A stretch of DNA of 64,000 nucleotides. Origin: RYN-122 sp963761655. Its GTDB lineage: Bacteria > Actinomycetota > Actinomycetes > Mycobacteriales > SCTD01. Made by a program: the position numbers and the translations under genes. Below, piece by piece: positions 50,679 through 57,883 of the stretch. The notes below the pieces were generated by a model, which saw only the letters and a list, made by a program, of their open reading frames with translations, searched no databases and was not told where the DNA came from. The first letter of the stretch is position 1. The number at the start of each line of letters is the position of its first letter. Location: positions 1 through 64,000 of the forward strand of contig CAVXHI010000008.1 of NCBI GenBank assembly GCA_963761655.1, read 5' to 3'.

Positions 50679-51645
50679 TTGTCCCGCGCCCGCACCACTG
50701 CTCTGGCCGCCCTGGCCCTCGTCGCCCCGCTCGCCCTGCTCGGGGCCCCCGCCGACGCCGCGACCCGCACCACGACCTACGCCCTCCCCGGCGACCAGAC
50801 CTACCCCGAGGGCGTCACGTCCTACAAGGACGTCTTCTACGTCACCTCGACCACCGACGGCACCCTGTTCCGCGGGACCACGGGCAGCCGCACCGTCAAG
50901 GTCTTCAAGGACGGCGGCACCGACGGCCGCACCTCCGCGGTCGGCCAGGAGGTCACCAAGGACGGCAGCCGTCTGGTCGTCGCCGGCGGCGCGACCGGTC
51001 AGGTCCACGTCTACGACACGCGGACCGGCCGGCTCGTCGCCCGCTACGACAACGGCGGGACCGCCGCGACCTTCCTCAACGACGTCGCCATCGCGCGCAA
51101 CGGCGACGCCTACGTCACCGACTCGAACCGCTCGGTGCTCTACCGCATCCCGGCCGCCCAGATCGCCCGCGGCACCGGCAGCACGGCCGTCGCCGCCCTC
51201 CCCGTGTTCCGCGACTTCACCGGCACCGCCTTCCGCCTACGTCGAGGGCTTCAACGCCAACGGCATCGTCGTCACCCAGGACGGCAAGAGCGTCGTGATC
51301 GTGCAGAGCGGCACCGGCACGCTGTTCCGCGTCGTGCTGGCCACGAAGAAGGTCACCCAGGTCGACCTCGGCGGCAAGACGCTCAAGAACGGCGACGGCC
51401 TCGAGCTGCGCGGCGACGTCCTCTACGCCGTCCGCAACGCGAACGGTGTCATCAGCAAGGTCAAGCTCAAGGCCGACGGCTCGCGCGGCACGCTCTACGG
51501 CCAGGTCAGCAGCCCGACCTTCCGCTACCCCACGACGGCGGCCTTCTCGGGCAACCAGCTCCTCGTGGTGAACAGCCAGTTCAACGTGCGTTCCGCGAAG
51601 GGGACGCCGGAGCCGTTCACGGTCAGCGGCCTGACCAACCCGTAG
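50679..51645 (+). pseudogene. Secreted SMP-30/NHL-like beta-propeller protein, +1 frameshift
   Basis: An exported protein of about 321 residues. A TTG start at 50679 follows GGAGG (50668) by six bases. The first 28 residues form a signal peptide (A-L-A-A-L-A-L-V-A-P-L-A-L-L-G-A-P-A-D-A). The body has repeats such as T-Y-P-E-G-V-T-S-Y, A-I-A-R-N-G-D-A-Y-V-T-D and V-L-Y-R-I-P, the marks of SMP-30/gluconolactonase-like propellers. The frame shifts at about 51236 (CGCCTAC; one C extra), after which F-N-A-N-G-I-V-V-T-Q-D-G-K continues. Both halves are well conserved, so an error is likely. Confidence 0.75.
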
Positions 51646-51653
51646 CGCCGGGT

Positions 51654-51699
51654 TCAGGGGCTCCCACGAAGGACAGACTCGCGACGTGGGAGCCCCTGA
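51654..51699 (+). promoter_or_regulatory. Perfect 15-bp hairpin covering the DUF1206 start codon
   Basis: 51654-51668 pairs perfectly with 51685-51699 around a 16-base loop. The loop holds AAGGA, a possible ribosome site, and the GTG start of the DUF1206 gene (51686) is in the right arm. It may end the upstream transcript and also control translation of DUF1206. Confidence 0.6.
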
Positions 51700-52489
51700 G
51701 AGCACGGCCGAGGACGTCCAGGACAGCGACGCCGTCGACGGCCTGGCCCGGGTCGGCCTGGCCAGCCGCGGTCTGGTCTGGCTCGTCGTCGGCCTGCTGG
51801 CCCTCTCGGTCCTGCTGGGCCGTGGGGAGCAGGCCGACCAGCAGGGGGCGCTGCGGGCGATCGCCGACAAGCCGTTCGGGGAGGTCCTGCTCGTCGTCCT
51901 CGTCGTCGGCTACCTGGGCTTCGCCCTCTGGCAGGGCCTGAACGCCGTCGTCGGCGACTGCCCCGTGAAGAAGCGGCTGGGGTCGTCCGGCAAGGCGCTG
52001 CTGCACCTGGCGCTGGCGGCCGGCGTCGTCCGCTTCCTGGTGTCCGGGCAGCAGAAGGGCGACGCCACCAAGAGCGTGACGGCCCGGGTCATGGAGCACT
52101 CCGGCGGGCGGTGGCTGGTCGGCCTGGCCGGCCTCGTCGCGGTCGGCGTGGCCGGCTGGCTCTCCCGCCGCGCGGTCAAGGGCAAGCACGCGAAGAAGAT
52201 CGAGACGTGGAAGGTCCCGGACGGGCGGGCACGCGCCGTCGTGCGCCTCGGGACGGCCGGGTACCTCGGGCGCGCCCTGGTGCTGGGCCTGGTCGGGGTG
52301 TTCCTCGTCGTCGCCGCGGTGCAGCACGACCCGCAGGAGGCGAAGGGCCTCGACGCGGCGCTGAAGACCCTCGCCGGGCAGCCCTACGGCCGGGTGCTGC
52401 TGGCGGTCGCCGTCGCCGGGATGCTGGCGTACGCCGCCTGGGGCTTCGCCGAGGCCCTGTTCCACCGGCACGAGGACAGCGCGGCCTAG
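51686..52489 (+). CDS. DUF1206 membrane protein
   Basis: A 267-residue membrane protein with six hydrophobic helices arranged as three similar pairs. Each pair starts with an R-V/L-G-x-A/G-x-x-x-R pattern (A-R-V-G-L-A-S-R-G near residue 21; R-L-G-T-A-G-Y-L-G-R near 187), which is typical of DUF1206. Function is unknown. The GTG at 51686 lies in the hairpin described separately. Its stop overlaps the end of the convergent ANTAR-fusion gene. Confidence 0.88.
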   Translation: MGAPESTAEDVQDSDAVDGLARVGLASRGLVWLVVGLLALSVLLGRGEQADQQGALRAIADKPFGEVLLVVLVVGYLGFALWQGLNAVVGDCPVKKRLGSSGKALLHLALAAGVVRFLVSGQQKGDATKSVTARVMEHSGGRWLVGLAGLVAVGVAGWLSRRAVKGKHAKKIETWKVPDGRARAVVRLGTAGYLGRALVLGLVGVFLVVAAVQHDPQEAKGLDAALKTLAGQPYGRVLLAVAVAGMLAYAAWGFAEALFHRHEDSAA

Positions 52490-53979
52490 CGGCGCACCAG
52501 CACCGCGGGACGCAGGGGGTCCTCCGCCCGGACCAGCACGTCGCACCCCTCGCCGGGACGCACCTCGTGGTCGTAGTCGGCGAACGCCTCCAGCTGCCAG
52601 TCCGGGACGCCCCGGCGCCGCAGGGCGGCCGGGCTCAGGGCGACGTGGACGACGAGCTCCGCCGGCAACCCGTGGTCGAGCAGGAACAGGCCGTCGACGA
52701 CGACGACCGCGTGGGCGGGCAGCGGCACGACGGCGGCCCGGGCGCTCCGGTCGCGGGCGGCGTCCCACAGCCGCGGCAGGTACCGCCCGTCGGCGCGGTC
52801 GAGGACCTCGCGGCGGAGCGCCCCGGCGTCGAGCCAGCGCTCCCGGAAGTCGAGCGCGTCCTCGCGGCCGTGCTCGAGCCGCTCGCCCGCAGGCCGCAGG
52901 AAGTCCCCGGCGCTGACCCGGACCGGGGCGCGCCCGGACGCCACCAGCCCGTCGACCAGGAGGTCGGCCAGAGCCCGGCTCCCGACACCGTCCACCAGCA
53001 CCCGGGCCGGGTCGGGCAGGTCCCGGGCGAGGCGGACGACGTCGTCGGCGAGGGTCTCCGGCGTGCGCGGCTGGAACGTGGTCAGCGCGGGCGCGCGCCG
53101 CCCGGCCAGCTCCGGCGGGAGCGGGACGCTCTGGTCGGTCGAGGAGGCCACGACCTCCTTCGCGAGGTCGTGGACCTTGCGGCCGCGCGAGCGGGCGACC
53201 TTGCGCAGGCGCTCGAAGGCGTCGCGCGGCGTGGAGTGCTGGCGCTCGGTGAGGACGCCGATGGCCTGCTCGACCACCACGCGGGCCGCCAGCGCGTGCT
53301 CGAGCTGCTTCACCGACAGGCGCAGCCGGCCGGCCTCGTCGAGCGGGTCCTCGGTCTTGGCGGGCCGGCCGCCCGGCGTGATCTCGGCCGCGAGCAGGTC
53401 CGCGAGCACCATGGCGCTGGTGAGGTCCCCGGTCTGCTCCCCGCCGACCTGCCAGCCGCCCTCGGCGCTGCGGCGGATGGTGATGCTCTCGCTGAGCATC
53501 GGACCGAGGTGCGCGGCGATGACCCCGGCGAGGTGCCGGAGCACCTCGACGGTCTCCTCGTCGACCTCGACGTGGTCGCGGTCGATGCCGCACAGCGTGG
53601 CGAGCACCCGGCCGGACGCGTCGCGCACCGGGACACCCACGTACGAGGTGATGCCGAGCTCGGTCCGGATGGGCGCGTCGCGGTACGCCGGGTCGGCCTC
53701 GGCGTCGGAGGTCGCGGCGGGGGCGCCGGACAGCAGCCGGTGGCAGAAGGCGTCGGTGCGGTCGCCGGAGCGGCCCTCGTCGACGCCGGGCCACTCGCCC
53801 GTCGCGTGGACCTTCTCGAAGGTGAAGGTGTCCTCGGTGAGACCGCCGAGGAACACGACCTCCATGCCGACGAGGGCCGCCGCCGCGCTGAGGGCGGCCG
53901 TGACGGCGGGGTGGTCGGCGCCGGCGAACGGGCGGGCGGTCGCGCCGGAGGTGACCGGGGAGAGCTCGGGGGACGTCAA
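52486..53979 (-). CDS. GAF-ANTAR protein fused to a uridine kinase-like P-loop domain
   Basis: A 497-residue protein with three parts. GAF sensor domain at about 20-165 (S-Y-V-G-V-P-V-R and L-C-G-I-D). ANTAR RNA-binding domain at 218-280, with V-V-V-E-Q-A-I-G-V-L and D-A-F-E-R-L-R-K-V-A. The remainder, from about 325, resembles a uridine/cytidine kinase: R-V-L-V-D-G then a degenerate Walker A (G-V-G-S-R-A-L-A-D), V-V-V-D-G-L-F-L-L and Y-D-H-E. The Lys-Thr of Walker A is missing, so it is probably not an active kinase. The start codon appears to be a TTG at 53979. ANTAR proteins antiterminate transcripts by binding paired hairpins. Confidence 0.82.
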   Translation of the reverse strand: MTSPELSPVTSGATARPFAGADHPAVTAALSAAAALVGMEVVFLGGLTEDTFTFEKVHATGEWPGVDEGRSGDRTDAFCHRLLSGAPAATSDAEADPAYRDAPIRTELGITSYVGVPVRDASGRVLATLCGIDRDHVEVDEETVEVLRHLAGVIAAHLGPMLSESITIRRSAEGGWQVGGEQTGDLTSAMVLADLLAAEITPGGRPAKTEDPLDEAGRLRLSVKQLEHALAARVVVEQAIGVLTERQHSTPRDAFERLRKVARSRGRKVHDLAKEVVASSTDQSVPLPPELAGRRAPALTTFQPRTPETLADDVVRLARDLPDPARVLVDGVGSRALADLLVDGLVASGRAPVRVSAGDFLRPAGERLEHGREDALDFRERWLDAGALRREVLDRADGRYLPRLWDAARDRSARAAVVPLPAHAVVVVDGLFLLDHGLPAELVVHVALSPAALRRRGVPDWQLEAFADYDHEVRPGEGCDVLVRAEDPLRPAVLVRR

Positions 53980-54074
53980 GGGGTGCTCTTCCAGGCTCGG
54001 AGACGGAGGGGGGACCCTCCATTGTTGCCCGGGAGAACCCGTTCGGTCACACCTCGTCGGGTGTCAAGCCGGGA

Positions 54075-54332
54075 TCAGCTCGCGCCGAGCTTCTCCTTCA
54101 CCTGCGCCAGGCTCGGGTTGGTCATCGCCGACCCGTCCGGGAAGACGACGGTCGGGACGGTCTGGTTGCCGCCGTTGACCTGCATGACGAAGTCGGCGGA
54201 CGCCGGGTCCTGCTCGATGTCGATGGTCGCGTAGGGCACGCCCTCGCGGTCGAGCTGCTTCATCAGCCGGTGGCAGTACCCGCACCAGGGCGTGCTGTAG
54301 ATCGTCATCTGCTCGGGAGCCGTCTGCGTCAT
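54075..54332 (-). CDS. mrx1: Mycoredoxin (glutaredoxin-like)
   Basis: An 85-residue glutaredoxin-fold protein with active-site W-C-G-Y-C at about 16-20, Q-T-V-P-T-V-V-F (cis-Pro) near 57-64 and D-G-S-A-M-T-N-P-S. The C-G-Y-C signature is that of mycoredoxin-1, which reduces mycothiol-mixed disulfides using mycothiol. It thus indicates a mycothiol-producing host. The ATG at 54332 is divergent from uvrD2 with 64 bp between, the order known in mycobacteria. Confidence 0.92.
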   Translation of the reverse strand: MTQTAPEQMTIYSTPWCGYCHRLMKQLDREGVPYATIDIEQDPASADFVMQVNGGNQTVPTVVFPDGSAMTNPSLAQVKEKLGAS

Positions 54333-54396
54333 GCCGTCGTCAACAGAGCAGTCCCCGCACCCCTTCCCTGTCGGGCGCGGCAGGCAGACTGGAGCC

Positions 54397-56457
54397 GTGA
54401 CCCCGGACGCCCTGCTCGACGCCCTCGACCCCGAGCAGCGCGAGGCGGCCCGCACCGTCACCGGCCCGGTCGTCGTCCTGGCGGGGGCCGGCACCGGCAA
54501 GACCCGCACCATCACCCACCGGGCCGCCTACGCCGTCCGCTCGGGTGCCGTCCCCGAGAGCGCGCTGCTGGCCGTCACCTACACGGCGCGCGCCGCGGGG
54601 GAGATGCGGACCCGGCTGCGGGCGCTCGGTGCCGGCGGGGTGCAGGCCCGCACCTTCCACAGTGCCGCGATGAAGCAGCTGGCCTACTTCTGGCCGCGCG
54701 CCGTGGGCGGGACGCCGCCGCAGCTGGTCACCAACACCTTCGGCCTGGTCGCCAACGCGGCCGCCCGGGCCCGGCTGCGCCCCGGCACCTCCGAGCTGCG
54801 CGACCTGCTGTCCGAGCTCGAGTGGGCCGCCAGCACGCTCGTCGCCCCGGAGGACTACCCGGCGGCCGCCGCCGCGGCCGGCCGCGAGGGCCCCTACGAC
54901 GCCGCCGTCGTCGCCTCGGTGTACGCCGCCTACCGCGACCTCAAGCAGGCCCAGGGCACGGCCGACTTCTCCGACCTCCTCATGCTCACCGCGGGGATCC
55001 TCGAGGACAGCCCGGCCGTCGCGGACGAGTTCCGGGGCCGCTACCGCTCGTTCGTCGTCGACGAGTTCCAGGACGTCACGCCGCTGCAGCACCGCCTGCT
55101 CATGGCCTGGCTCGGCGACCGCGACGACCTCTGCGTCGTCGGCGACGCCCACCAGACCATCTACTCCTTCGGCGGCGCCTCGCCCGAGCACCTCACCTCG
55201 TTCCGCACCCGCTTCCCGGGCGCGGTAGAGGTGAAGCTCGTGCGCGACTACCGGTCCACCCCGCAGGTCGTCGGGCTGGCCAACGCCGTCATCGCCAAGG
55301 CCACCAGCGGCCACGCCCGGCTGCAGCTGCTCGCCCAGCGCCCCGACGGCCCGTCCCCGGTCTTCGCCGAGCACGACGACGAGCCCGCCGAGGCCTCCGC
55401 CGTCGCGGCCCGGTGCAAGCAGCTCGTCGACGCCGGGACGCCGCCGTCGGAGATCGCCGTGCTCTACCGCGTCAACGCGCAGTCGGCGGCCTACGAGGCG
55501 GCGCTGGCCGACGTCGGCGTCCCGTACCTCGTCCGCGGCGGCGAGCGGTTCTTCGACCGGCCGGAGGTCCGCGAGGCCGTCCTGCTGCTGCGCGGCGCTG
55601 CCCGGGCCGTCGACGACGACGCCCCCGACGCGCTGGACGACCTCGTCGCCGACGTCCTGCGCAGCGGCATGAGCTGGTCTCCGGACGCCCCGCCGCCGGG
55701 CGCCGGCGCCACCCGCGAGCGCTGGGAGTCGCTCGCCGCGCTGCACCGCCTCGCCGGCGACCTGCCGTCCGAGGGCGGGCTGCGCGGCCTGGTGGCCGAG
55801 CTCGAGGAGCGGGCCGCGGCGCAGCACGCCCCCACCGTCGAGGGGGTCACCCTCGCCTCGCTGCACGCCGCCAAGGGCCTGGAGTGGGACGCCGTGTTCC
55901 TCGTCGGTCTGGTCGACGGCACCATGCCGCTCGTCCACGCCGACACCCCCGCGCAGGTCGAGGAGGAGCGCCGGCTGCTCTACGTCGGCGTGACCCGCGC
56001 CCGCGAGCACCTGTCGCTGTCCTGGGCGCTGTCGCGCTCCCCGGGCGGACGCGCCTCCCGCAAGCCCTCCCGCTTCCTGGACGGGATGCTCGGCGACGTC
56101 GCCCGGCGTCCCGGCGCGGTGGCCGCCGCGGCCCGGGCGTCGAAGGGGTCCAAGGGCCCGGCCCTGTGCCGGATCTGCGGCAGCACCCTGTTCGAGGCCG
56201 TCGACAAGAAGCTCGGCCGGCACGAGGGCTGCCCGTCCGACCGTGACGACGCCCTCTACGAGGCCCTGCGCGACTGGCGGGCCGGCCGCGCCAAGGAGCT
56301 CGGGCAGCCCGCCTACTGCGTGTTCACCGACGCCACCCTCGCGGCGATCGCCGAGCAGAAGCCGGCCGACACCGCGGCGCTCGTGAAGATCCCGGGCATC
56401 GGCCAGGGCAAGCTCGACAAGTTCGGCGACGACGTGCTGGAGCTCGTCGGACGCTGA
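54397..56457 (+). CDS. uvrD2: UvrD2 SF1 helicase with HRDC domain
   Basis: A 686-residue UvrD-like helicase. Motif I is G-A-G-T-G-K-T near 32-38; motif II V-V-D-E-F-Q-D-V near 221; motif III G-D-A-H-Q-T-I-Y-S-F near 244; motif VI Y-V-G-V-T-R-A-R near 528. After the motor comes a Cys-rich linker (C-R-I-C then H-E-G-C) and a C-terminal HRDC domain (about 605-686) with I-P-G-I-G-Q-G-K-L. The Cys linker and HRDC are the marks of UvrD2. It is essential in mycobacteria and unwinds 3'-tailed DNA. The GTG is at 54397. Confidence 0.93.
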   Translation: MTPDALLDALDPEQREAARTVTGPVVVLAGAGTGKTRTITHRAAYAVRSGAVPESALLAVTYTARAAGEMRTRLRALGAGGVQARTFHSAAMKQLAYFWPRAVGGTPPQLVTNTFGLVANAAARARLRPGTSELRDLLSELEWAASTLVAPEDYPAAAAAAGREGPYDAAVVASVYAAYRDLKQAQGTADFSDLLMLTAGILEDSPAVADEFRGRYRSFVVDEFQDVTPLQHRLLMAWLGDRDDLCVVGDAHQTIYSFGGASPEHLTSFRTRFPGAVEVKLVRDYRSTPQVVGLANAVIAKATSGHARLQLLAQRPDGPSPVFAEHDDEPAEASAVAARCKQLVDAGTPPSEIAVLYRVNAQSAAYEAALADVGVPYLVRGGERFFDRPEVREAVLLLRGAARAVDDDAPDALDDLVADVLRSGMSWSPDAPPPGAGATRERWESLAALHRLAGDLPSEGGLRGLVAELEERAAAQHAPTVEGVTLASLHAAKGLEWDAVFLVGLVDGTMPLVHADTPAQVEEERRLLYVGVTRAREHLSLSWALSRSPGGRASRKPSRFLDGMLGDVARRPGAVAAAARASKGSKGPALCRICGSTLFEAVDKKLGRHEGCPSDRDDALYEALRDWRAGRAKELGQPAYCVFTDATLAAIAEQKPADTAALVKIPGIGQGKLDKFGDDVLELVGR

Positions 56458-56605
56458 CGGCCCGGCGGCGGGGGCAGGCCGTGCGGCCCGGCAGCCGACC
56501 TGCTGGGCCGCGACCTGGAGGCGGCGCTGCCCCTGGTGCACCGCTCGAGCGCCCAGCCAGACGTGCCCGACACCCTGCCGCTGCCTGACCGCTCCCGGCC
56601 CCGCC

Positions 56606-56644
56606 GTAAATGCCTGGACACCCTGCGGAGCGCACCTCTAACCT
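56606..56644 (+). promoter_or_regulatory. whiB7 promoter with A/T-rich box
   Basis: A -35 element TGGACA (56615-56620) and a -10 element TAACCT (56639-56644) are 18 bp apart. An A/T-rich GTAAATG (56606-56612) sits directly before the -35, in otherwise very GC-rich DNA. WhiB7 proteins bind such an A/T box through their AT-hook while contacting sigma-A, so this fits an autoregulated promoter. It predicts a leader of about 550 nt. Confidence 0.7.
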
Positions 56645-56696
56645 CCGCCTCACGCGCTCGGCCGTCGGCCGAGGCACGACTCGAGGAGGTGGCCCC

Positions 56697-56969
56697 GTGG
56701 ACAGCACCGTCCTGAGCCCGGCCGCCCTCGAGAGCTGCGCGTCGCCCGCCGACCTGCGCAGCGGGGCCGTCAGCCTGCCCGCCGCCGTCTCCGCCCCCGC
56801 CGCGCTGATCGTCGCGGTCGAGGTGTCGGGCCTGCAGGAGACCTCTGCCCTCGCCCGGACGAGCACGCGGAGCGCCAGTGCTCACACCGCTGCGTTCGCC
56901 GCCGCGCCGTCCGTCCTCGAGAACCGCATCGACGTCATGGGCTCCCCGCCTCGAGGCACCCCGGTCTGA
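56697..56969 (+). CDS. Leader ORF (uORF1) of whiB7, 90 codons
   Basis: A 90-codon ORF with a strong AGGAGG (56684-56689) seven bases before its GTG. The predicted peptide is Ser/Ala-rich with a hydrophobic middle (A-P-A-A-L-I-V-A-V-E-V) and ends D-V-M-G-S-P-P-R-G-T-P-V. It resembles no known family. It ends inside a small hairpin and 15 bp before the terminator stem, as expected for a regulatory leader ORF in transcription attenuation. It need not encode a functional protein. Confidence 0.65.
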   Translation: MDSTVLSPAALESCASPADLRSGAVSLPAAVSAPAALIVAVEVSGLQETSALARTSTRSASAHTAAFAAAPSVLENRIDVMGSPPRGTPV

Positions 56970-56989
56970 CCAGACCAGCGCCTCGAGGC
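56948..56989 (+). promoter_or_regulatory. Antiterminator stem of the whiB7 leader
   Basis: GCCTCGAGGC occurs at 56948-56957 and again at 56980-56989. The two copies are mutually complementary, so they can pair as an antiterminator. An inner hairpin GGTCT/AGACC (56963-56967 with 56972-56976) covers the leader ORF stop (TGA, 56967-56969). The right copy overlaps the left arm of the terminator, so both structures cannot form at once. Confidence 0.65.
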
Positions 56990-57030
56990 CGCGGAACCCG
57001 AACACCGGGATCCGCGGCCTCGCTGCTTTT
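56984..57030 (+). terminator. Attenuator terminator of the whiB7 leader
   Basis: A perfect 12-bp stem (56984-56995 with 57011-57022, CGAGGCCGCGGA and complement), a loop with an inner CCC/GGG, and a following CTGCTTTT. The T run is notable in such GC-rich DNA. It lies between the first leader ORF and whiB7. Confidence 0.85.
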
Positions 57031-57091
57031 CCGGACCCGAGACCACCCGTCGACCACCCCGCCGACCACCGACACACCTGCAGGAGCCGCC

Positions 57092-57199
57092 TTGACCACC
57101 GCCCCGCACCCGCGCCGCAACCGTCCGGCGCCCCCGACCCGCACCGCTCTGCCCGCTCCCCGCCGGACACCGTTCCGGCCGCTCCCCCGAAGGAGGTGA
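57092..57199 (+). CDS. Second leader ORF (uORF2), 35 codons, Pro/Arg-rich
   Basis: A short ORF with AGGAG followed by TTG at 57092. The 35-residue product is rich in Pro and Arg, for example R-R-N-R-P-A-P-P-T-R, and ends R-R-R. Its TGA (57197-57199) lies within the whiB7 ribosome site AAGGAGGTGA, so translation of the two is coupled. Runs of Pro and Arg tend to slow ribosomes; a regulatory role is inferred. Confidence 0.5.
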   Translation: MTTAPHPRRNRPAPPTRTALPAPRRTPFRPLPRRR

Positions 57200-57203
57200 C
57201 CAG

Positions 57204-57527
57204 GTGACCGCCCTGGCCATCGAGACCGACCTCGCCCTCGTGCCCCCTGACGAGCCCGAGACCGACCGCACCCTCGTCCGCGAGGACCTGCCCTGCTGGA
57301 CCGCCGACCCCGACCTGTGGTTCGCCGAGTCCCCGTCAGACGTCGAGGCCGCCAAGGCCCTCTGCGTCCCCTGCCCCCTGCGGGAGGCGTGCCTCGCCGG
57401 TGCGCTCGAGCGCAGCGAGCCGTGGGGCGTGTGGGGCGGCCAGCTTCTCGTCAGCGGCGTCGTCGTCCCGCGCAAGCGGCCCCGCGGCCGTCCCCGCAAG
57501 GACGCCCCGCGGTGGGACGCCGCATGA
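57204..57527 (+). CDS. whiB7: WhiB7-type transcriptional regulator with AT-hook
   Basis: A 107-residue WhiB family protein. Four cysteines for the [4Fe-4S] cluster are at 31, 54, 57 and 63. The G-V-W-G-G turn is at 75-79. The C-terminal R-P-R-G-R-P-R-K at 92-99 is an AT-hook, which identifies the WhiB7/WblC subgroup. WhiB7 induces intrinsic resistance genes after ribosome-targeting antibiotics and binds with sigma-A at A/T-box promoters. The GTG at 57204 follows AAGGAGGTGACC. The gene is downstream of uvrD2 as in mycobacteria. Confidence 0.93.
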   Translation: MTALAIETDLALVPPDEPETDRTLVREDLPCWTADPDLWFAESPSDVEAAKALCVPCPLREACLAGALERSEPWGVWGGQLLVSGVVVPRKRPRGRPRKDAPRWDAA

Positions 57528-57592
57528 GCGCGCCCACCAGCACGACCAGCACCACCCGCACCCTCCCCGCCTACGTCCTCAGGAGATCCGTC

Positions 57593-57760
57593 ATGCAGCT
57601 CGCCCTCGCCGAAGACCTCGCCCGCAGCCTCGTGGGTGAACGACAACGCGACGCCGCGGCCGAGCGCCGCGGCGTCCGCCTCGTGGCCGCCCGCCGGGCG
57701 GAGCGTCGGGCCGAGGCGGCCGGCCGCGCCGCCCGGGCCGCCCGCGCCGCCGTGCGGTAG
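57593..57760 (+). CDS. Small basic helical protein downstream of whiB7
   Basis: A 55-residue protein with M-Q-L-A-L-A-E-D-L-A-R-S-L then an Ala/Arg-rich helix. AGGAG lies eight bases before the ATG at 57593, so this start is preferred. A longer form beginning at the ATG at 57524, which overlaps the whiB7 stop, would add 23 residues. No family was recognised. It is probably co-transcribed with whiB7. Confidence 0.55.
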   Translation: MQLALAEDLARSLVGERQRDAAAERRGVRLVAARRAERRAEAAGRAARAARAAVR

Positions 57761-57883
57761 CCGCCGCCCCGCACCCGGGACGTCCCCCGGGTGCGGGGCC
57801 GGCCGTCGGCCAGGGACTACCCGGGCCGGTCGTCGGCCTCGAGCGCCCGATCGGGGTCGCGGGCCGGGTCCTACGCTCGGCCC

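Noticed and set aside
54035..54044. GAACCCGTTC upstream of the ANTAR-fusion gene, LexA-like
   Set aside because: The spacer between GAAC and GTTC is two bases rather than four, so it does not fit the LexA box.
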